64,000 nucleotides of DNA from Paractinoplanes toevensis (GTDB lineage Bacteria; Actinomycetota; Actinomycetes; Mycobacteriales; Micromonosporaceae): positions 29,313 to 93,312 of the forward strand of contig NZ_BOQN01000084.1 in assembly GCF_018332695.1 (NCBI RefSeq). Direction: 5' to 3'. How positions within the stretch are numbered: position 1 is the stretch's first letter; every line of letters begins with the position of its first letter. Shown piece after piece: positions 17,250 through 26,158 of the stretch. The position numbers were made by a program, and so were the translations under genes. The notes under the pieces are model-generated. The model saw only the letters and a program-made list of their open reading frames with translations, was not told the origin of the DNA and did no database searches.

Positions 17250-18223
17250 CCTTTCTCTACCCCATGATCATCGCAGTGGCCGTCCTGGTCACGGCGGGCG
17301 CGATCACGGCGTACGTGATGTTGCAGCGCCGCCGCACCGCCGTCCTCACCGCGGCCGGGTTCGGAGCGCTGGCCGGCGGGACCACCCGGCGCGCCACCAT
17401 CCGCCGCCACCTGCCCTACGCCCTGCTGCTCGCCGCCCTGCCGATCCTGCTCATCGGCCTGGCCCGCCCGCAGGCCGAGGTGGCCGTGCCGCGGGTGTCC
17501 GGCACCGTGCTGCTCGCCTTCGACATCTCCAACAGCATGAAAGCCACCGACGTGCAGCCCTCCCGGCTCGCCGCGGCCCAGCAGGCGGCGGTCGGCTTCG
17601 TCGAGGAGCAGCCCGACTCGGTCGACGTCGGCGTCGTGGTCTTCGGCGAGCAGGCCCTGCTCACCCAGGCACCGACCGATGACCACACGCTCGCACTGGC
17701 CGCGATCAACCGGGCCGCCGCCAGCGGCGGCACCTCGCTCGGCCAGGCCATTCTGGTCGGCCTCGGCACGATCACCGGCAAACCGGTGACGCTCCCGCAG
17801 GACGGAGCCGCGGCCCCCAACCTCGGTTACTGGCCGTCGGCGACCATCGTGGTCTTCTCCGATGGGGCGGACACCGGCGGGCCGGACGCCGAGGCCGCGG
17901 CCGAACTCGCCGCGGCGGCCGGGGTGCGCATCCAGACCGTCGGCGTGGGTACCGCCAAGGGCGGCACCGTCGAGGTGGACGGCTTCCAACTCGCCGCCAC
18001 CATGGACGAGGCCGCGCTGACGTCGATCGCCCAGGTCACCGGCGGGTCGTACCATCAGGCCGGCGACGCCGGTGCACTGGCCGACACCACCAAGTCCATC
18101 GACCTGCGCCTGACCAGCAAGAAAGAGCCGCTCGAGTTGACCGCGCCGTTCGCCGGCGCCGCCCTGCTGCTGCTCGCGCTCGGCGCGCTGCTCGGCACCC
18201 GCTGGCACGGGAGGATCGTCTGA
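17246..18223 (+). CDS. BatA-like VWA-domain membrane protein
   Basis: A 325-residue protein with two N-terminal membrane helices (MIIAVAVLVTAGAITAYVML and LPYALLLAALPILLIGLA), a VWA domain with the MIDAS motif FDISNSM, and a C-terminal helix (AGAALLLLALGALLG). It belongs to the Bat/MoxR operon type. The domain would sit on the outer face and bind a protein ligand through a divalent metal. Start and stop codons overlap both neighbours. Confidence 0.9.
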   Translation: MTFLYPMIIAVAVLVTAGAITAYVMLQRRRTAVLTAAGFGALAGGTTRRATIRRHLPYALLLAALPILLIGLARPQAEVAVPRVSGTVLLAFDISNSMKATDVQPSRLAAAQQAAVGFVEEQPDSVDVGVVVFGEQALLTQAPTDDHTLALAAINRAAASGGTSLGQAILVGLGTITGKPVTLPQDGAAAPNLGYWPSATIVVFSDGADTGGPDAEAAAELAAAAGVRIQTVGVGTAKGGTVEVDGFQLAATMDEAALTSIAQVTGGSYHQAGDAGALADTTKSIDLRLTSKKEPLELTAPFAGAALLLLALGALLGTRWHGRIV

Positions 18224-19305
18224 TGTCGCTCAGCTGGCCGTGGGCGCTGCTCGCGCTCCTGACCGTGCCGCTGCTTCTCGCGGTGCGGTGGTGGATGAAC
18301 CGGCGGCGGAAACGCTCGGCGGTGGTCGTCTCCAGCGTCGCCCTGATCCGGGCCGCCGTCCCCGGGCGCAGTTCGTGGCGCCGGCGGGTGCCGGTCTGGC
18401 TGTTCCTGGGCGGCCTGATCGTGCTGGCCGGTGGTCTGGCCCGGCCGCAGGCGACGGTGTCGGTGCCGTCCAATAACACCTCGATCCTGCTGGCCATCGA
18501 CGTCTCCGGCTCGATGTGCAGCACCGACATCAGCCCCAACCGGCTGACCGTGGCCACCGAGGCGGCCCGCAACTTCATCAAGAAGCAGAGCGACGGCACC
18601 CAGATCGGGCTGGTCGCCTTCTCCGGCATCGCCGGCCTGCTGGTCGCGCCGACCACCGACAAGGACTCGCTGCTCGACGCGATCGACACCCTGAAGACCG
18701 CCCGGGGTACGGCGATCGGCCAGGCCATCCTCACCTCGATCGACGCGATCGCCGAGCACAACCCCAACGTCGCGAAGACCGGGGTCGACCTCGGTGACGC
18801 CGACCCGGGCACGCTCGGTGACTACCAGCCGGACACCATCGTGGTGCTCACCGACGGTTCCAACACCACCGGCGTCGACCCGGAGACCGCGGCCGAACAG
18901 GCGGCGGCCCGCAAGGTGCGGGTCTTCACGATCGGCTTCGGCACCACCACGCCGGCCCCGATGGTGTGCACGGCCGACCAGGTCAGCGGCGACTCGTTCA
19001 TGGGCGGTGGCGGCTTCGGCGGCGGCCGCGGCGGTGGTGGCCGCAACCAGCAGATCGACGAGGACGCTCTGCAGAACGTCGCGGACACCACCGGCGGCCG
19101 CTACTTCCGGGCCGAGGACTCCGACCAGCTCGTCGACGTCCTCGACGACCTGCCCCGGGAGATCGGCCTGCACCAGCAGAAGGTGGAGATCACCGTCTGG
19201 TTCGTGCTGGCCGCCGCGCTGCTGGTGTTCACCGGCGTGTTCCTGTCGATGTGGTGGTCTCAACCGAGAACGCCGGCCCAGCGGGCCCGCACCTCGGCCA
19301 AGTAG
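18223..19305 (+). CDS. BatA/BatB-like VWA-domain membrane protein with Gly-rich loop
   Basis: A 360-residue paralogue of the preceding protein: two N-terminal helices, a VWA domain with MIDAS DVSGSM, and a C-terminal helix (FVLAAALLVFTGVFLSMWW). It differs by a Cys-containing, glycine-rich insertion (GGGGFGGGRGGGG, about residues 264-276) late in the VWA domain. Its ATG overlaps the preceding stop (TGATG). It is the last gene of the operon, and the remnant of a convergent UbiD gene overlaps its 3' end by 46 bp. Confidence 0.9.
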   Translation: MSLSWPWALLALLTVPLLLAVRWWMNRRRKRSAVVVSSVALIRAAVPGRSSWRRRVPVWLFLGGLIVLAGGLARPQATVSVPSNNTSILLAIDVSGSMCSTDISPNRLTVATEAARNFIKKQSDGTQIGLVAFSGIAGLLVAPTTDKDSLLDAIDTLKTARGTAIGQAILTSIDAIAEHNPNVAKTGVDLGDADPGTLGDYQPDTIVVLTDGSNTTGVDPETAAEQAAARKVRVFTIGFGTTTPAPMVCTADQVSGDSFMGGGGFGGGRGGGGRNQQIDEDALQNVADTTGGRYFRAEDSDQLVDVLDDLPREIGLHQQKVEITVWFVLAAALLVFTGVFLSMWWSQPRTPAQRARTSAK

Positions 19306-20209
19306 GCCGGGTCGCTCTCGGCGACCCGGGGGAACGACGCCAGCCGCTCCCACGGGCGGCAGGCGTCGATCACCGCGCGACTGTTGAACGGGGCCGCGCC
19401 TGCCGGCAGCATCGGGTCGAGCCGGCTGCCCCGGGTGCGGCGCTGCAGCTCGATGTCCTCGGCCGGGTCGGTGCGGGTCGAGATCGCCCAGATCAGCTGG
19501 TCCAGGTCGGCCGGGTCGATGTCGTCGTCGACCACGACGACGTACCGGTTCATGTAGGCCGCCGCCGGGAGCTGCGCGGTGAGGTGGCCGACCTGGCGGC
19601 GTGCCCGGCGTACTTATGCTCGATGGCGACACCGACGAAGAGCCGGCCGCCGCCGGCCTCGTGCGCCCAGGCCTTGGCGACGCCGGGTACGCCGGTCGCC
19701 ACCAGTTCGTCGTGGATCATCGCCGACTTGAGCACGGTCCGCATGTACGAGTAGTCGTGCGGCGGGCGGCCGGGCGGGGCGCCGAGCAGGATCGGATCGT
19801 CGCGGTGGTAGAGCCGGGTGATCTCCAGGCACAGATCGGGACGGCGGGCACCCGAGTAGTAGCCGGTCCACTCGCCGAACGGGCCCTCCTCGCGGGTCTG
19901 CCCGGGGCGCAGCCAGCCCTCGACGGCCAGCTCGCTGCCGGCCGGGATGGGCAGTCCGGTGTCCGGGGCGAGGACGACCGGCACCCGTTCGCCGGCGACG
20001 GCACCGGCGTACTCCAACTCGGAAACGCCCAGCGGAACCTCCGTCCCGCCCAGCGCGAGCAGCAGCGGGTCGTGTCCGAAGGACACCGTGACGGGCGCCC
20101 GGCCGGGCCGGGCGAACCAGGCGGCGATGTGCTGGGCACCGTGCTTGCCGGGAACCGCGGCGACGGTGACCGCCCGGCCCTCGTCCTGCACCTCCATCCG
20201 GTAACAGCC
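19260..20209 (-). pseudogene. UbiD-family decarboxylase remnant (5'-truncated, frameshifted)
   Basis: Read on the minus strand from about 20209 to 19260 in two frames. The first frame contains UbiD sequence from YRMEVQDEG through EEGPFGEWTGYYSG and LGAPPGRPPHDY to EHKYAGHAA. Near 19597 the frame is lost by what looks like a one-base deletion, and UbiD sequence continues in another frame (HLTAQLPAAAYMNRYVVVV) to the end. About 170 N-terminal residues of the usual roughly 480 are absent: the similarity stops where the oppositely oriented binding-protein gene begins. UbiD enzymes use prenylated FMN to decarboxylate aromatic or alpha,beta-unsaturated acids; this copy cannot encode a whole enzyme. 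Confidence 0.82.
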
Positions 20210-21184
20210 ATGAGGTTCAAGGCTGCCGCGGTCGCGCTCGCCCTGTTGACGACCACCGCCGGCTGCACCGACAAACCGGACGCGGCGCCGGACAAGGTTG
20301 CCTATGCGACCGGGTTCGGGGCGGTCGGGCGGGACGCCTTCATCTGGGTGGCCCGGGACAAGGGCTACTTCGCCGAGGCCCGGATCGAGGTCGACATCCA
20401 GAAGGGCACCGGCAACGTTCCCAACCTCACCATGCTCAAGGCGAACGAGGCGCAGTTCGCGGCCATGGACTTCGCCGGCGCCGAGCTGCTGGCCGGTCAG
20501 CGGAAGTTCACCGACTGGCGGGCGGTCGCGGCCATCCACCAGCAGACCCTCGTCTCGATCATGACGACCGCGGACACCGGCATCACCAAGCCCACCGATC
20601 TGAAGGGCCGGACGGTCGCGACCGCCACCGGCTCGGTCAGCGAGGTGCTCTTCCCGGCCTACGCGAAACTGGCCGGCCTCGATCCCGCCTCGGTCACGAT
20701 CCAGGGGACCCAGCCCACCGCTCTGAACGGGCTGATGGCCCAGCGGAGGGTCGACGCGATCAGCACGTTCCTGCTCAGCCGCAAGGCGCTGGAGACCACG
20801 TCGAAGAAGTCGGTCACCGTCCTGCCGTACAGCGACTACCTGAAGAACCTCTACGGCAACGTCATCGTCACCCAGGCCGGCCTGATCGGTAGCGATCGCG
20901 ACCTGGTCCAGCGGTTCACCACCGCCGCCCCGAAGGGCCTGCGGTACACCCTGGACCATCCGCAGGAGGCCGCCGAGATCCTCAACCGGGCCGAACCGAC
21001 GGCCGCGATTCCCGCGGCCGTCGGCGAGATCGAGGCGATGAAGCCGTACGCCGAGCCACTCGGGCGCCTCGACCAGAAGCGGGTCACCGACGGCCTCGCC
21101 GAGTTGCAGGCCGGTGGGCTGTCCGCGGACCAGGTGGCCGACTTCAGCTTCTGTTCCGGTACTCCCACAGCCGGTTGTAGTTGA
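20210..21184 (+). CDS. Orphan NMT1/SsuA-type ABC substrate-binding lipoprotein
   Basis: A 324-residue exported binding protein. The signal peptide MRFKAAAVALALLTTTAGC ends at a lipobox Cys. The mature part has the NMT1/THI5-like fold signature (GYFAEARIEVDIQKGTG, LTMLKANEAQFAAMDFAG, DLKGRTVATATGSV). Such proteins deliver small organic nutrients to an ABC importer, but no ATPase or permease is adjacent. No ribosome site is visible and the start codon lies at the break-point of the UbiD remnant. The last 41 bp overlap the convergent pectinesterase, so its C-terminus may be altered. Confidence 0.82.
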   Translation: MRFKAAAVALALLTTTAGCTDKPDAAPDKVAYATGFGAVGRDAFIWVARDKGYFAEARIEVDIQKGTGNVPNLTMLKANEAQFAAMDFAGAELLAGQRKFTDWRAVAAIHQQTLVSIMTTADTGITKPTDLKGRTVATATGSVSEVLFPAYAKLAGLDPASVTIQGTQPTALNGLMAQRRVDAISTFLLSRKALETTSKKSVTVLPYSDYLKNLYGNVIVTQAGLIGSDRDLVQRFTTAAPKGLRYTLDHPQEAAEILNRAEPTAAIPAAVGEIEAMKPYAEPLGRLDQKRVTDGLAELQAGGLSADQVADFSFCSGTPTAGCS

Positions 21185-22340
21185 CGTCGTTCAGGTCGCG
21201 GCCCTCGTCGATGCGGGCCGCGAACGGGCGGGCCGTGGTGGCGGCCGGCGCCCACGGGGTGACCGTGTTGTAGCCCGCGCCGATCAGGCTGTCCCGGATC
21301 ACCAGCTGGCCGTTCGGAGTGATGCCGGGCAGGTAACCGGTGGCGCTCGCACCCTGGTCCCAGGCCCGCCCGAGGAAACCGGTCGGTGCCGCCTGGTAGG
21401 CCGCGTCGGCGGTGATCCGCGAGTGGATGACCAGGAAACCATACGGATAGTTCGGGGCGGTGTTCGGTGCGAAGACGACGCCGCCCGAGGCCTTGCGCGA
21501 CGAGACCAGGTGGAAGTGGGTGTCGCTGAAGACGGTGGCGGCCCGGCCGAACACGAAGTCGGTGTCGCCCTCGATGTAGCTGTCCCGCACCGACACCCGG
21601 GCGATTCTCGTGACGTCGTCGGCGTTGGCCAGGAAGGTGTCCTGCCGGGAGATCAGCCGCATGTTCTCCAGCTGCGTGCGGTCGGCGTCGGTGCGCAGGG
21701 CGAGCGCCTGGTGCGTGCCGCGGTCGACGGTGTCGAGCAGGGTGTTCGTGATGGTCAGGCCGCGGAGCTGGAGATCGGTGCTCTGCGCCCAGACCACGGT
21801 GGCGCACAGGCCGGCGGTGGCGCTGGTCTTGGTGGCGCAGGACTGGAACATCGGCCAGGCCGGGTCTCCCTCGGCGTACCGGCCGTCGGCGTTGACCAGG
21901 GCGGCCCAGGCGGCCGGCGTGATGGTGGCGTCGACGGTGAACTCGAGGCGCACGTCGGCCGGGCGGCCGAGGCCGAAGATGGTCAGCGGCGGCGAGCCGG
22001 CCGGGATGAGGACCGTGCCGGTGTAGGTGCCGGGCAGGATGCCGATCCAGCGGCGGGCGGCGCCGCCGTCCCGGTAGGCGGCGTTGACCGCCTCCTGCAC
22101 GGTCGTGAAGCCGTGGCCGCCGACCAGGTAGTCGGGGCGGCCGGTGGCGATCGGTCTGGGGCGCCACGGATCGGCGACCGGCGCGGCGTAGAGGCCGGAA
22201 TAGCGGAAGTAGTTCTCCGGCGTGAACGGCCGGGCCTCGGTGTGGGAGAGGACCGGGCGGGTCGTGGTGCCCGGTGCGCCACCGCCCGGCACCGCGAGCG
22301 CCATCGCCGCTGCGGCCGCCATCATCAGCATCATCGCCAT
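21144..22340 (-). CDS. Secreted pectinesterase (CE8)
   Basis: A 398-residue exported enzyme that removes methyl esters from pectin. An Ala/Met-rich signal peptide is followed by the CE8 beta-helix with GFTTVQEAVNAAY, SRQDTFLAN (catalytic Asp), GDTDFVFGRA (second catalytic Asp) and LGRAWDQG (Arg). Several start Met lie close together at the N-terminus; the first is given. The upstream 262-bp gap is relatively AT-rich. A second CE8 gene lies 8 kb away. Confidence 0.9.
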   Translation of the reverse strand: MAMMLMMAAAAAMALAVPGGGAPGTTTRPVLSHTEARPFTPENYFRYSGLYAAPVADPWRPRPIATGRPDYLVGGHGFTTVQEAVNAAYRDGGAARRWIGILPGTYTGTVLIPAGSPPLTIFGLGRPADVRLEFTVDATITPAAWAALVNADGRYAEGDPAWPMFQSCATKTSATAGLCATVVWAQSTDLQLRGLTITNTLLDTVDRGTHQALALRTDADRTQLENMRLISRQDTFLANADDVTRIARVSVRDSYIEGDTDFVFGRAATVFSDTHFHLVSSRKASGGVVFAPNTAPNYPYGFLVIHSRITADAAYQAAPTGFLGRAWDQGASATGYLPGITPNGQLVIRDSLIGAGYNTVTPWAPAATTARPFAARIDEGRDLNDVNYNRLWEYRNRS

Positions 22341-22602
22341 CTCCTCAGGAATGCGCTTACCTCAGGGACTTTGTCGAATCATACGATCGAGATCAGTCAA
22401 TAGCAGCCCGCTCTTTTCTCCCAAATGCGACAACTACTCTCCGCAGTCTTTTCGTGACCAGATCCTGATGCCGTCAGATGTGTATTACTAAGAGTTACCG
22501 GCTGTCCGATCACAGAGAGTGCGGAGGAACGGCAAAGGGGACTCAAAGAATTCCTTCCTAGTGTTGCCAAGGACGCATAACACCCGGAAAGGAAAAATAA
22601 CC

Positions 22603-22851
22603 ATGATTCGTACGGCCGTCATGCCCGCCACCGAGGCCGCCCCACAGGTTTTCGTCGACTCCACGGGTCGCCGGAAGCGCCTCTTAGCGATCTTCGGCTT
22701 CTTCGTGGCGATCTTCGCGGCCTTCTACATCGCGGTGGTCGGCACCAGCGTGGTCCAGGCCTCCGATGCCGGCCTGACCACCAAGGCCACCGTCTCGACC
22801 CTGGCCACCACCAGCGCGACGGCGTCGGCCTCGGCTTCGTCCTCCAGTTAG
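22603..22851 (+). CDS. Small single-pass membrane protein (82 aa)
   Basis: An 82-residue protein: a hydrophilic N-terminus with FVDSTGRRKR, one membrane helix (AIFGFFVAIFAAFYIAVVG) and a Thr/Ser/Ala-rich tail. AAAGGAAAAA gives a clear ribosome site upstream of the ATG at 22603. The FVDSTGRR-plus-helix layout resembles short proteins I recall next to NodB/GT2 polysaccharide synthases in actinobacteria, and such a synthase lies 1.1 kb downstream. Function unknown. It meets the convergent GH18 gene with a 4-bp overlap. The preceding region 22341-22602 holds no other recognised feature. Confidence 0.65.
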   Translation: MIRTAVMPATEAAPQVFVDSTGRRKRLLAIFGFFVAIFAAFYIAVVGTSVVQASDAGLTTKATVSTLATTSATASASASSSS

Positions 22852-23846
22852 CCCGTGTAGTCGGCGAACAGATCGGTGAAGGCGTAGTCGGTCTGGCTGA
22901 TGCCGCTGCACTTGCTGCTCACCGAGCCGTCGGTGCAGTCGCCGTTGTCGCGGTTCACCGACCAGAACCGGACGAACCCCAGCCCCTTCTCCTTGGCGTA
23001 GGTGAGCAGCGTCTTCGCGTTCGCCACCGTGGTCGGGCCGCCGAGGCCGTTGGCCCCGATCATCGGGGTGACGCCGAGCATGGCGTACACCTCGGTGTCG
23101 GTGAGATCGGACCAGACACCCGCCACATCCGCCTTCACCGACTCGGTCGCCGTGGTCAGCGCGGCGCCCCAGTCGCTGCCGGTCCCGGTGAAGTTCATGA
23201 TCATCGCGTTGACCGTGACGTCCAGGCCGGCGTCCTCCGCGCTCTGCAGCAGCGCGATCGCGGTGTCGGTCAGACCGACCGACTCGCCGCCGACCGGCAG
23301 GGTCAGGGTGATCGCGGTGCCGCGCGCCTTCTGCACGGTGGACAGCGCCGTCATGATCGTCGCGGCGGTCACCGTCTGTTCGATGTCGACATCGAGGTAG
23401 TTGCTCCCCGCGACGTCCAGCGCCTTCTCGTACGCGGCGGCCAGCTCGTCGGCCGAGCAGACGTTCTCCAGATAGGTGCCGGTCTCGCCGCCGGTGGACA
23501 CGATGACGTCGCCGCTGATCGCCGTGATCTTGGCGATCGCCGCGGCAATCGTGCTGTCGTCGATCGCCGCCGTGCCGCCCCAGGTCGGCGTGCACGTCTT
23601 GGCGCTGTCCGCCAGCACGAAGGCCGCCGTGAAATCGGCCTGTCCGGTCGCCGTGTGAATCGCGGTGATGTCGGCGGTGCCGCTCACGATGTCGACATAG
23701 GGCGCGACGACCGGCGCGGTCGTGACGGTGGCGCTCGCCGTCGCGGTCGCTGACGTGCCGCTACCGGAATCGGAATCCGAGTCGCCGGAACAGCCCGCGA
23801 CGGTCACGAGCAGGGCTGCCGCGGCCAGGCCGCACGTCAGGCGCAC
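22848..23846 (-). CDS. GH18 chitinase-like lipoprotein
   Basis: A 332-residue exported protein starting with GTG; the lipobox (VTVAGC) gives an N-terminal lipid anchor, followed by a Ser/Asp-rich linker. The GH18 barrel is recognised by the strand with the catalytic Glu, NYLDVDIEQ (variant of DGxDxDxE), and by the end strand FVRFWSVNRDNGDC. GH18 enzymes cleave beta-1,4-GlcNAc linkages. It is divergent from the NodB/GT2 gene that would make an amino-sugar polymer, so it may trim or release that polymer. Confidence 0.85.
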   Translation of the reverse strand: MRLTCGLAAAALLVTVAGCSGDSDSDSGSGTSATATASATVTTAPVVAPYVDIVSGTADITAIHTATGQADFTAAFVLADSAKTCTPTWGGTAAIDDSTIAAAIAKITAISGDVIVSTGGETGTYLENVCSADELAAAYEKALDVAGSNYLDVDIEQTVTAATIMTALSTVQKARGTAITLTLPVGGESVGLTDTAIALLQSAEDAGLDVTVNAMIMNFTGTGSDWGAALTTATESVKADVAGVWSDLTDTEVYAMLGVTPMIGANGLGGPTTVANAKTLLTYAKEKGLGFVRFWSVNRDNGDCTDGSVSSKCSGISQTDYAFTDLFADYTG

Positions 23847-23961
23847 CCTCGAACTATCCCACTCCCCTACCCGGCAATCGCCGCGAACGACTCAGAAACG
23901 TCTCGGCCCGGCCGATCAGGGCGATGAGCCAGCGTCTGCCCTCTGGGGGATTGGAAACTCT

Positions 23962-26112
23962 GTGTCCGTCGAGACGTCCGCGCCAGTACGGCGGCGCATA
24001 CCGGTGCCGCGCCCGCGCTGGATCGTCCTGACCGTCGTACTCGTTCTGTTCGCGGCGATCCTCGCGGTCAACGGCCTGGTGGAGGGCGAGTTCACCCAGG
24101 ACGGCGCGGCCGAGGCGACCGCGCAGACGTCCGACGTGCCGAGCGACGTACTTGACGGCGGCGGACCGATCATCCAGACCGACGGCAGCACCACGACCAC
24201 GGTCAGCGTGCCGGACAACCAGATCGTGCTGACCTTCGACGACGGGCCGAGCCCGAAGTACACCCCGGAGATCCTGGACGTCCTGGCCAAGTACGACGTC
24301 CCGGCCACGTTCTTCATGATCGGTTCCGAGGTCAGCCGCTATCCGGACCTGGTGCAGGACGTACAGGACGCCGGGCACGAGATCGGCATCCACACGTTCA
24401 CCCACCCCGACCTGTCCACCAAGAACGAGTGGCGGCGCGAGGTGGAGATGCAGGAGACCCAGTTCGCCTTGGCCGGGGCGGCCGGCGTCACCAGCGTGAT
24501 CTTCCGCCCGCCGTACTCGTCGACGGTGAAGGCGATCGACAACAACGTCTGGTCGGTGATGACCGACATGGGCAAACGCGGCTACCTGACCGTTGTGAAC
24601 GACCTGGACAGCCGGGACTGGGAGTCCGCGACCACCATCGACGACATCCTCACGGCGACCACCCCGGACGACGACGCCGGCGCGATCGTGCTGTTCCACG
24701 ACGGCGGCGGCAACCGATCGAAGACCGCCACCGCGCTGGAGACCGTCATCCCGACGCTGAAGAACGCGGGCTACACCTTCACCACGGTCTCGGCGCTCAC
24801 CGGGATGACGACGGTCAACCCGACCGCCTCCGGCAAGGACCGGGCACTCGGCCTCGGCCTGGTCGGCGCTGTGCAGGTGGCCATCCACACCACGGTGTTC
24901 TTCTCGTGGTTGTTGCTGCTGCTCGGCGTGCTCACCGTGGCCCGGCTCATCCTGGTGATCGTGCTCGGCCGCAAACACGCCCGGCGGAAGAAGACGGGGG
25001 CGTGGGGCGAGCCGTACACGAAACCGGTGACCGTGCTGGTGCCCGCGTACAACGAGAAGGAGATCATCGCCGACACCCTGCGGTCGCTGGTGGCGAGCAC
25101 CCACCCGATCCGGATCGTGGTGATCGACGACGGCTCGACCGACGGCACCGCGGACATCGCCGACGCCCTCGGGTATCCGAACGTCACCGTGGTCCGGCAG
25201 CCGAACAGCGGTAAGCCGGCGGCGCTGAACACCGGCATCGCGCACGCCGACACCGAGGTCGTCATCATGATGGACGGCGACACCGTCTTCGAACCGGACA
25301 CCGTACGGCTGCTGGTTCAGCCGTTCGCCACCGCCGAGGTCGGCGCGGTCGCGGGCAACGCCAAGGTCGCCAACCGCAAGGGCATGGTCGCCCTCTGGCA
25401 GCACATCGAGTACGTCGTCGGCTTCTCCATCGACCGCCGGGCGTATGACGTCATGCACTGCATGTCCACCGTCCCGGGGGCCATCGGCGCCTTCCGCACC
25501 GAGGCGCTCAAGCAGGTCAACGGGCTCAGCGACGACACCCTGGCCGAGGACACCGACCTGACCATCGCGATCATCCGGGCCGGTTGGCGGGTGGTCTACG
25601 AGGAGCAGGCCCGCGCCTGGACCGAGGCCCCGTCGACGATGTCCCAGCTGTGGCGGCAGCGCTACCGCTGGAGCTACGGCACCATGCAGGCGATGTGGAA
25701 ACACCGCCGCACGCTGGTCGAGGGCGGCACCGGTGGCAAGTTCGGCCGGCGCGGCCTGGTCAACATGACCCTGTTCCAGACGCTGCTGCCGCTGCTGTCC
25801 CCGCTGATCGACGTGTTCCTGATCTACGGCCTGTTCTTCCTCGACCCGCTGAAGACCGCGCTGGCCTGGCTGGCCATGCTCCTCGTGCAGCTGGCCAGCA
25901 CGATCTACGCTTTCCGGCTCGACCGGGAGTCGCTGAAACCGCTCTGGCGGCTGCCGTTGCAGCAGTTCGTCTACCGCCAGTTGATGTACCTCGTGCTGAT
26001 CCAGTCGGTGCTCGCGGCACTGGGCGGCATCCGGCTCGGCTGGCAGAAGCTACGCCGTACCGGTGGATTGAATGCCCTGTTGGGAAGCCGTTTGCCGACA
26101 GGAGACGCGTAG
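23962..26112 (+). CDS. Bifunctional polysaccharide deacetylase / GT2 synthase
   Basis: A 716-residue fusion. After a first membrane helix (WIVLTVVLVLFAAILAVNGL) an outside NodB domain (about 80-285) has TFDDGP, HTFTHPDL, FRPPYSS, DSRDW and VLFHDGG. A second helix pair leads to an inside GT2 domain (about 360-590) with DDGSTDGT, MDGDTVFE, EDTDL and QRYRW, then C-terminal membrane helices. The layout is that of processive beta-glycan synthases such as poly-GlcNAc or hyaluronan synthase, with a built-in N-deacetylase. GTG at 23962 is chosen because GGGGGA lies upstream and the first helix follows closely. Confidence 0.9.
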   Translation: MSVETSAPVRRRIPVPRPRWIVLTVVLVLFAAILAVNGLVEGEFTQDGAAEATAQTSDVPSDVLDGGGPIIQTDGSTTTTVSVPDNQIVLTFDDGPSPKYTPEILDVLAKYDVPATFFMIGSEVSRYPDLVQDVQDAGHEIGIHTFTHPDLSTKNEWRREVEMQETQFALAGAAGVTSVIFRPPYSSTVKAIDNNVWSVMTDMGKRGYLTVVNDLDSRDWESATTIDDILTATTPDDDAGAIVLFHDGGGNRSKTATALETVIPTLKNAGYTFTTVSALTGMTTVNPTASGKDRALGLGLVGAVQVAIHTTVFFSWLLLLLGVLTVARLILVIVLGRKHARRKKTGAWGEPYTKPVTVLVPAYNEKEIIADTLRSLVASTHPIRIVVIDDGSTDGTADIADALGYPNVTVVRQPNSGKPAALNTGIAHADTEVVIMMDGDTVFEPDTVRLLVQPFATAEVGAVAGNAKVANRKGMVALWQHIEYVVGFSIDRRAYDVMHCMSTVPGAIGAFRTEALKQVNGLSDDTLAEDTDLTIAIIRAGWRVVYEEQARAWTEAPSTMSQLWRQRYRWSYGTMQAMWKHRRTLVEGGTGGKFGRRGLVNMTLFQTLLPLLSPLIDVFLIYGLFFLDPLKTALAWLAMLLVQLASTIYAFRLDRESLKPLWRLPLQQFVYRQLMYLVLIQSVLAALGGIRLGWQKLRRTGGLNALLGSRLPTGDA

Positions 26113-26158
26113 TCCGCACACAGCGAAACCGCTGGTCAGCCTGGCTAACTTGGCCGGC

